Positions 56,145 through 64,000 of a DNA stretch of 64,000 bases are shown in pieces (within the stretch, counting starts at the first letter, position 1; each line of letters starts with the position of its first letter). The notes under the pieces were generated by a model. The model was given only the letters and a program-made list of their open reading frames with translations, did not search any database and had not been told where the DNA came from. A program made the translations under genes and the position numbers. Source of the DNA: Agroathelia rolfsii. Lineage: Eukaryota; Basidiomycota; Agaricomycetes; Amylocorticiales; Amylocorticiaceae. The stretch lies in assembly GCA_018343915.1 (NCBI GenBank), contig JABRWF010000004.1:4092001-4156000 (forward strand). Direction: 5' to 3'.

Positions 56145-57083
56145 TAGAATGACTAAAATGATCGCCTGGGCTGTGTAATATGTTCAACGATGAGCATTCG
56201 TGTTGATTATATAGGAGTTTGAAGACCATGACAATAGGAGAACAAAAGTGTGATCGTTTGATATGTGAGACTATATATAATTTAATTCGGATCAATAGTT
56301 AATATAAGCGCTGGTAGACAATATACGTAGTCGATAACAGAATCTTCTATTTCTCAGGTATCCGAGGGGTAGTAAGATTCAAATGTAGGTATCAAGGTGG
56401 AAAGGGAATATTATAGCGACTCGGGCTAGAAGTGTCAATGAAATCCGAGTGTCATGATACCAGTTATGCTATTCTGATCTATCCCTACTAAAATTATATA
56501 CCTGGGTCAACCCAGTAGACTTTGCAAGAAGTTCCAACGCGTTTGGGAGCGTGTAACTAAAGAGCCCTGAGTAGGCCTGAATGTCAAATAATTTGTCTAT
56601 TTTCTGGGTTAGGGCTTCGGGTTAACTGATATGTATTTTGTTACGTAGTTTGGTTTTAGAGAAAATAAACCCAATAGATGGATAATCGGTGATCAGTGAC
56701 CTAAGGTGAACTTGAACTCGAATGAGGCCGTCAGATTGGTAAAAGCTCAGATTATGTAATTCGTCACTCGGACCGACGGCGGGCTTGATGGGCCAGCCTT
56801 ACGCTCATTCAATTCGGCCCGGGACCCCCATCGGCATTCAAGTTGCAGTCGCTGGCAACTCGTTGCAGTGAATAGTCATCTCTTTATCACAGCCTTATAT
56901 TATGCTCAAAAGGATCTCACATCTCTTTTCTCACCGGCTTTCATCTCGACTTGTCAATTTATGCCCAACCAAACTTGGATGCCTTGGACGCTCAATGAAT
57001 TAACTCTGGTCATATTCAAATTGTCCGTTTGGAAGTAGGAAAGTTATGCAAGCCAGAAAAGTGAAGTAGAAGCTTTCCAAATA
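56145..57083. other. Intergenic region between P450 copies D and E
   Basis: It contains the upstream flank of copy D and the 3' flank of copy E, both on the minus strand. AT-rich; no exon, repeat or RNA gene was recognised. Confidence 0.3.
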
Positions 57084-59436
57084 TTAAACCCCCTTTATAA
57101 GAGAAACCTTGATAGGAAGCTCTGGTCTTCCAGAGCCTCCAACAACACCCGGCCAGACAATGCCTCCCCTGTTGAACACGATCTCTTTGCCCTCGGCTGG
57201 TTCAAATACAAACAACCGAAGAAACGAGGCCAAAACAACTTCTGGGAAGGACTTGGTAAGGATCTAGAAGTGTCGAAAGTAAACAAAGTTGCCTGCAACT
57301 CACTCATCTCCAACTGAGAGAATTTAAAACCACTGATCATAGAAACGTTAACAAGGTGTTTTGCTATGAACAACAGAACTACACTCACATGCAAGCTCTC
57401 CCTCCTCCCGAAAACGTCATTCTGGATAGTATACACCCATCAGACCTCGCATACTGATTGGGTGAAGCCTTGTCTTTAGTACTCACAGGTTTGCGTAGAT
57501 TCCTGGGACACGCGCAGCAGCGACGCTTTCCGGAAGTGGTTTGAGCCACCGTTCGGGCTTCCATTCAAGAGCATCCTCGCCCCAGATGAGCTTGTCCCTA
57601 TTGCATTCCATTAAACCAGCGAAGATGTTGGTGCCCTTGGTCACGTGTATGCGGTCCATTTCCTTCCCATCCGCACCGATGATTGGTGTAGACAGTGGAA
57701 GTACAGTATCTTGGAGACATCTATCATAGTTGTGAGCAATTTCAATCAAAGATAATAATAAATGTCGATGAAACTTACTCTCTAGCAAGCTGAGGGACTG
57801 GTGAATAGCTAACGTAGCGTAAGCCTTTTGTAAATGCCGATGCTACCACAGCAACTTAGGAGCAAACCTACATTCTCAGTGTCTCGCGACAAACCGCCTC
57901 GAGGTATGGTAAATTAACGAGTTCTTCGAAAGGAATATCCCCGTTTTGCAATGCTGAGGTAACTTCTGCTCGCACTTTGTCTTGAACATCGAGGTGATGC
58001 GAGAGTAAATATAGGATCCTTGATAATGCAGATGACGTCGTATCGAATGCGGCAAATGTCATCGTCCTAGTTGGTGCAGGGATATTGTTAATGCTTGTCA
58101 TACTCGCTACAAGAAGGTTAATGCGTACGACATTTGTCCAAGGAGTTCATCATCCGGAAGGCGATCCTCAGGTGCAGCTTCTCTGTTTGCCCTGACTATC
58201 AATAGTTTATGAAGACGCATGTACTCATGATGATTACAACCCACTTACTCAAAATGCTAATGATGTCCTTCCCCTCGCCTATCTGCCTAACTGTAGCTTC
58301 GTCGCCAGCGTCCAGAGCCCTAAGTTTTTCATCCAATACTCGACGAGATGTCGAATGCATAGTATCAATTATTCCCGACTAAAAGTGATTTTCAATCAGG
58401 GTCCTAAACCTTGACTAAAATTATTTGCCAGACATACTAATTTTTTCACCCTTTTCGAAGGGACCATTCCAACCAAGGTCCGTTTGATGCTGTTAGACAC
58501 TGGCAAGTACTTTTTTTGCAGATGGATCAGTCGCATGGGCCCGAGCAATCTGCTTAGAGCAGGTCTTTTTGTCAAATTAGTAAATTGATAGAATGACAAA
58601 AAAGCGAAGTGATCGGCGTACGTAAATTCTTTAACAGCTTGGGTGTAAGCTGAAGGACGTTTCTCCTCGTCAAAGGATTCAAAGGAATGGCCAAGACCAG
58701 CGACACCAATAAGCTCAAGTGCCGTTCTTGAGACCCACAAGAGCATATCTAACTCTTGCGGTCGATCTACTACCTCCTTGGTAATTGCACTGCAGACCTT
58801 CTGAAGAACTTCATGGAATAGTGGAATCATAGTCTTCATGTGCTTCGTTGAAAAGACTGGATTGAGCATCTTTCGTTGTTTCTTATGACGTTCACCTGTG
58901 TTACTGAATATTACATCAGAGCCTCCATAAGAACCGGCTGCCACTAACCAGTAACGCTCAATAGGCCGTTTCCGAAAGCAATTTTGCGTGCTCTGAAGAT
59001 TGGGTATGATTAGTAAAAACAGTGATTTTTGAGAGCGGAATGCCCACGAACTCTAATACCCATTCTGGCTCTTCATATAAATGTGCTTCCTTGACAAAGA
59101 TGTAATGAAGAGCGAGAGGATCCGATACCCAGAGCTGTTTACTGCCAAGAAGTCCCCAAATTCGCTTAACACGCCCAAACTTCTCAAAGGTGTATGCGTG
59201 CCAGTTCCATGAATTAGGCCCAATGTTATCTAATATATTGCCTGTATTAAAATAGAATTTGTTAGTTCTTTGGGGACCCATATCATAAGATAGTCTGGTC
59301 CACCTCTGATAAACGAGCTCCTTTCTGGGCCTCGAATATTGTTCAAGTCAGACTTCGTAAACATTGCTCTGAACAAACGCCAGATGAGCCATGTAGCTAA
59401 GCTTGCCCATAAGATCTGAAAGGTGGATAAAGCCAT
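57084..59436 (-). CDS. Cytochrome P450 (copy E)
   Basis: An apparently intact member of the family. The ATG at 59434-59436 starts an N-terminal anchor (FQILWASLATWLIWRLF) and hinge (NNIRGPERSS). Following motifs: SDPLALHYIFVKEAHLYEEP, RHKKQRKMLNPVFSTKHMK, I-helix TFAAFDTTSSALSRILYLLS, ExxR in CRETLRM, meander EWKPERWLKPLPESV, haem loop FSGGGRAC with the Cys ligand near 57400, C terminus GGSGRPELPIKVSLIKGV. The haem-loop intron is at the same place as in the other copies. No stop or frameshift was seen. The partner reductase and substrate are unknown; the family is microsomal by its anchor. The Arg/Ala pair (GRAC) in place of RSC in the loop is a mild difference. Confidence 0.84.
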
Positions 59437-59537
59437 TGTAGTAAAGTGTTTCTTGGGATAAGCTGTTAGCTCACATTGGCAGCCTTTATAACATAATCAA
59501 TTAGTACTCTCAGTGAAATGCGAAATCCGAGTCAGCT

Positions 59538-59668
59538 AAGGTCACACTTGAGTCACCCGATAGTCACCTGATAGTCACCTAATAGTCAGCCAATAGTCAG
59601 ACTGGACTAGTCAGAAAATAGTCAGAAAAAATGCACCGGGTGACTAAATGGCGACTAAAGTGTGACTT
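59538..59668. repeat. MITE-like element with AGTCA subrepeats
   Basis: The left end has GTCACACTT (59541-59549) and the right end its exact reverse complement, AAGTGTGAC (59658-59666). A second inverted pair lies inside: AGTCACCCG (59551-59559) and CGGGTGACT (59637-59645). Between them the word ATAGTCA recurs (about 59560, 59570, 59581, 59592, 59608) in near 10-base steps. The unit of about 130 bases is non-coding and resembles a miniature transposon with subterminal repeats. Flanking target duplications were not identified. Confidence 0.5.
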
Positions 59669-60480
59669 CGCTTTTCACTTCCAGTGAGAATCAGTAGCGA
59701 AGGCCTCTAAGAAATGAAGCGACCGAATAGCAGTAATTATAATGCGTTTGTCCACCGCAGCGAGTAAAACGCCAAATTACTAACTAGTATCTTGCCATAG
59801 CTATGACAATGATCAGACAGTCGCACAAAGCATGCTAGTAGAAGGACATGGTCAAGCTCAAGTGGAAATATAATCGGGTAAAGTTATTAGAAGAGATCAG
59901 GTAGAAGAGCATGAAGATCTTGAGCATGCTGCCAGTAGACTCCAAGTGATAAGCTTAGTAATTCGACTCTTGAGGTGCCAATGTGGTTGCTTGTCCGAGT
60001 CGTACGGTATGCGACTTCAACTCGGCAACGGAACTAGGAAAAGTTTTCGTTCAATTGCTTGCCAGTGGCTCTTACGTCGATTACGTGCCATACAGGTGAG
60101 TAAGTGTAAGTAATTTTTTCTAGTAAGCTAATCCGAGTCGAATGGGAATTTACTATGCAGAGTTCATATCATACGCAACCACTGTGGTCAGCGCTTTCCA
60201 GCCAGAATGTAAGGGCAAAGCGACATACAGGAAATCTGTAAGCAAGTAAGACCCAAAGAGAACGAAGGTAGGGATCTCAGTAACGTACAGGTAGCAAATA
60301 TATACGTATGCACAAAGTAAGGCAATGATGTGCTAGTAACAATTAACGAAGGAAGGAACGAATGTATGAGGTCATACAAGTCGAGCAGGAAGGAAAGGGA
60401 AAGGGGACGAGAAAGGCGAGGGATCAAAGAGGTAAAGCTAAGAAGGAAGGTGAATGCCAGTGCTAAGAACGAAGTGGGAT

Positions 60481-60500
60481 GATATGACAGTCGTCATATC
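60481..60500. repeat. Perfect 20-base palindromic hairpin
   Basis: GATATGAC-AGTC-GTCATATC is an inverted repeat with 8-base arms, and the direct repeat CAGTCGTCATAT follows again at 60502-60513. Its role is unknown; it may be chance or a protein-binding site. Confidence 0.35.
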
Positions 60501-61086
60501 GCAGTCGTCATATTGTCCAATGAGAGCTCGGCGGGCTGCGCAGTAGTCGCCAGCTCGGTCGCAGGCAAAGTCGTAAGTACGTGCTAGCGAATATCCCCTT
60601 ACACAGAAGCAAACTTCTCGGGCATCCTTTGTCAATGCTGGTGAACTCAGGGTTGGGCAAATGAGTCATGCGTATACTACTACTAATTAGCAAACAGTAC
60701 ATGTACGTCATAATATACTATCTACGCATGTAACAGGTGTCGGATACTTGGACATAAGTAATTGAATTTCTACTGGTAGGGATTTTCGTGCATAATACCC
60801 ATGCTGCCAATGCAATGCTTCAATGCTTGTCCCCTTTCAAGTTGTCCGAAGCTCACAGTCGAGAGCTTGAATCTTGAGGCTTGAAGAGTCGGACTCAAAA
60901 GTATCAATTAATTTTGCTGGCCCTTTAAGCAATCACAAGCTAAATGCTTAAGCTTGGAGAGACCAAGATTCTTGGTAGGCTCCGTGATGGTTCAGCATGT
61001 GAATCATATGCATTTCAATGACACTGATATCTTGAATCTGAATTGACACAAAGAATTGAAAATCGGTGAAATTAACCCAAAGGACC

Positions 61087-63432
61087 CTAGATGCTCTTTA
61101 CCAGCGAAACCTTCATAGGAAGTTCTGGCTTTCCAGAGCCCCCAACAACACGAGGCCAGACAATACCTGCCATGTTGAATACGATTTCCTTGTTCTCAAT
61201 CGGTTCAAATACAAATGATCGAAGGAGTACGGCCAAAACAACCTCTGAAAACCATGGTATAAGCATTTAAAAATCCAGAGAGTAAATTAGAACAGGGCTC
61301 AAACTGACTCATCTCGAGCTGGGAGAACTTGAATCCACTAATCGGAGTTCGGTCAGTGGGTCGTTTGAGAATTAGAATTAATGATACGTACATGCAAGAC
61401 CTGGCGCCCCCTGAGAATGTCATCCTGTATGGGACATGATGTACCTGTTAGGCCTGATGGATCAATGGTCCAGAAAATTTGATACTCACAAGTTCGCATA
61501 AACACCCGGGACTCGTGCAGCCGCAACACTTTCTGGAAGTGGTTTGAGCCATCTTTCGGGCTTCCATTCAAGAGCATCTTCGCCCCAGATGAGTTTGTCC
61601 TTATTGCATTCCATGAAGCCAGCAAAGATGTAGGTACCCCTCGTAACATGGATGCAGTCCATTTTCTTTCCATCGGCACTGATGATTGGTGTAGACAGGG
61701 GTAGTATTGAATCCTGAAGACACCTAATACGTCTTTGAGTAACTTCAATTGACGATCATAGCTGCCGAAACTTACTCTCTGGAAAGTTCGGGGACTGGGG
61801 GGTAACTAGTGTAAAACGGAACCACTATAAGCGTCTGATTTATAAAGTACAATCTGGCCATACTTACACGCGCAAGGTTTCACGACAAACCGCCTCGAGA
61901 TATGGAAGATTGACTAGCTCTTCAAATGGTATATCACCATTTCTCAATGCCATAGTCACTTCTGCTCGCAATTTTTCCTGAACATTAGGATAGCGCGAAA
62001 GGAGGTATATGATTCTGGATAGCGCAGATGATGTCGTGTCGAATGCGGCGAATGTTAACGTGCTGGAAAGGCAGTATGATTGTAAATTATCTGCAAAGGT
62101 TACAAATCAGAAGTGATTTGGTACGTACGACATCTGTGCAAGGACCTCGTCATCCGGAAGACGGTCCTCAGGTGCAGCTTCTTGATTCGCCCTGACTGTC
62201 GGTAGGCTGCTTACAATGCATCCATCGATACATAAAATGAAGAACTCACCCAAAATGCTAATAATATCCTTCCCCTCACCTATCTGCCTAACCGTCGCTT
62301 CGTCCCCAGCTTTCAGGGCTCGCAGTTTCTCTTGGAGCACTTTACAAGATGTGAGGTGTATGATATCGATTATACTTGCCTGTAAATATATCATGAGTGA
62401 AGCATACCCCGGAGAATGAAGCTTTGCAACACACAAATTTTTTCACTTTTTTTAAGGGAATCATGCGGAACACATATCGTCTCATTGTAACAGGTAGGAA
62501 TCTATTCAGCATAGGGTACAGCCGAAAAAGCGTATTCAATCCGCTTATAGTCGGCCTTTCATGAAATCAATGGAATGAAGGAACGAGGGGGAAAAAAGTT
62601 ATCAACATACGCAAGTTCTTTAACAGCTTGAGCATACTCCGATGGCTGTGCGTTTTTATCAAAGGACTCAAACGAATAGCCAAGACCAGCGACGCCGATA
62701 AGCTCAAGTGCTGCTCTTGAAATCCACGACAGCACATCTAACTCTTGTGGTTGGTCTGTTACCTCCTCGGTAATTGAGTTGCAGACTTTGTGGACAATGT
62801 TATAGAATAAGGGAATCATGATTTTCATATGTTTCACAGAAAACACTGGATTAAGCATCTTTCGCTGTTTCTTGTGATGATCGCCTGTATAAGTGATCAG
62901 CATCCTGAAGCTCTAATGGGATATAGTGTCTAACTAACCTGTGACGCTCAATAGACCATTTCCGAGGGCCATTTTGCGTCTCCTATCAATCGGTGATCAT
63001 GGTTAGTAGAGCATTCAGAGAATGAACAAAATCACGTGAGTAGATGATACACGAACTCGAGCACCCAGTGAGGCTCTTCATACGCATGTGCTTCCTTTAC
63101 AAAAATGTAATGAAGAGCCAGAGGATCCGATACCCAAAGTTGCTTAGTATTGAATGGCCCCCAGAGCCGCTTAACACGCCCAAATTTTTCGAAATTGTAA
63201 GCATGCCAGTCCCATGATTTGGGACCGAAGTGGTCCGGTATGTTTCCTTCGAGAAATCAATTGCCTGTTCTTGGATACATGGTCGATGTGCTGGCTCACC
63301 ATGAATAAGCGAGCTGTTTTTCGGGCCTCGAATATTATCCAAGTCAGACTTTGAAAATATCGTGGTTAATAAGCGCCATAGTAACCATGTAGCCAAGCCT
63401 GCCAACAAAGCCTGAGACGTCTGCAAAAACAT
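61087..63432 (-). CDS. Cytochrome P450 (copy F)
   Basis: Apparently intact and the closest in motif wording to copy E. The ATG at 63430-63432 starts the anchor (SQALLAGLATWLLWRLL) and hinge (DNIRGPKNSSLIHG). A short intron then joins NIPDHFGPKSWDWHAYNFEK. Further motifs are SDPLALHYIFVKEAHAYEEP, DHHKKQRKMLNPVFSVKHMK, an I-helix with AAFDTTSSALSR, CRETLR, EWKPERWLKPLPE, haem loop FSGGARSC with the Cys ligand near 61400, and C terminus VVGGSGKPELPMKVSLVKSI. It is in the same orientation as copies C, D and E, which together form a head-to-tail array. No nonsense codon was noticed. Substrate unknown. Confidence 0.84.
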
Positions 63433-64000
63433 TGCCTCGAAGAATTGCTCGGATTATCGTGGTATCATCAGTTTGAGCCTTTTATAACTACCAGAGCCCC
63501 AGATCCTCGTCATTACAAGATAGCGACGTCAGCTATATTACATTATTCATGGTTATTGTTCGCCCGAATTGCCCGAATGACAATGCTACAAGTATCAATG
63601 AGGCCAGCTGACGGTATACGTTTTAGAACCCGATATCTGTGTGAAGAATTGTCAAATGTGCTTTATATACAGCAGATCAAGAAATGATAGACGGCCCGGT
63701 GTGGGGGGTGTCTCAAGTGGGGCCTGCTATATTTGGGAATAATAACATCAGAAGGGTACATTGGTAGCCCAGCTTGAACGGCTTGAACGGCTAAAGGTTT
63801 GCTTGTCATTCCTCCGCCTGCCTTTTCTCTGAGTCTGATCTTGTTACTGACACCTTGCTATTTCTGTTGTATTCTACTCTTTGAAACACACCTGCTAGAT
63901 GCTCCCAACTATCATTCTAAATAACAAATATATATTCTTTTCTTTATAGTCAACAGTCATCTCAAATTGAAAAGATCTGTATAATGTTATAACACTATAT
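63433..64000. promoter_or_regulatory. Upstream flank of P450-F and right window edge
   Basis: This includes the promoter of copy F. The 80-codon plus-strand open frame (63445-63687) has no recognisable motif. 'cttgaacggcttgaacggct' (about 63773-63792) is a short tandem duplication. No further gene is visible before the window ends. Confidence 0.35.

Larger units (their letters stand above)
59437..61086. other. Intergenic region between P450 copies E and F
   Basis: 1.65 kb without a supported exon. It contains the MITE-like element at 59538-59668 and a perfect 20-base palindrome at 60481-60500. Short open frames at 60188-60427 and 60438-60711 have no recognisable motif. Confidence 0.35.

Noticed and set aside
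4162..63432. A secondary-metabolite gene cluster built around the P450s
   Set aside because: No polyketide synthase, NRPS, terpene synthase, transporter or pathway regulator is present. The genes between the P450 groups are housekeeping.
1..64000. CRISPR array, bacterial operon or phage-type defence system
   Set aside because: The window is eukaryotic (spliceosomal introns throughout). No regularly spaced identical repeats or prokaryotic gene families were seen.

Overview
This window comes from a filamentous basidiomycete, most likely a plant-litter or wood-associated agaricomycete. The genes are split by many short introns (about 50-70 bases, GT..AG). There is a lytic polysaccharide monooxygenase (AA9), a CRH-type GH16 enzyme, an expanded P450 family and two DUF6593 proteins, a family typical of mushroom-forming fungi. 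The species cannot be named from sequence alone. There are no bacterial-style operons; genes lie on both strands, each with its own promoter.

Layout: (1) 0.4-3.6 kb: COQ6 (ubiquinone hydroxylase, minus) and a small unknown gene. (2) 4.2-9.4 kb: two convergent microsomal cytochrome P450 genes. (3) 10.6-29.4 kb: a mostly housekeeping block with a DCR2-like metallophosphatase, an AA9 LPMO, mitochondrial ribosomal protein uL23m, a GH16 cell-wall transglycosylase, the importin KAP123, an AXL2-like cadherin-domain membrane glycoprotein and dynein light chain LC8. (4) 29.4-41.2 kb: a gene-poor stretch whose only convincing genes are two DUF6593 paralogues; it also holds an inverted-repeat element. 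(5) 41.2-52.1 kb: acetyl-CoA carboxylase ACC1, then class 2 dihydroorotate dehydrogenase head-to-head with a BTB-domain gene. (6) 52.6-63.4 kb: the same P450 family again, all on the minus strand: a last-exon relict, a pseudogene and two apparently intact genes, with a 5'-truncated LINE and a MITE-like element among them.

The P450s on both flanks share the same N-terminal anchor, motifs and an intron inside the haem-binding loop, so they arose by local duplication. About 43 kb of unrelated genes now separates the two groups. No polyketide synthase, NRPS, terpene synthase or transporter accompanies them, so the sequence does not support calling this a biosynthetic gene cluster.

Exon structures were worked out by eye. 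Those of ACC1, KAP123, GH16, BTB, LC8 and both DUF6593 genes were summed and stay in frame throughout. The other multi-exon genes are given as spans whose internal junctions are partly approximate. I did not find a convincing new biological system. The best leads are the DUF6593 pair, the birth-and-death P450 array and two short inverted-repeat elements.
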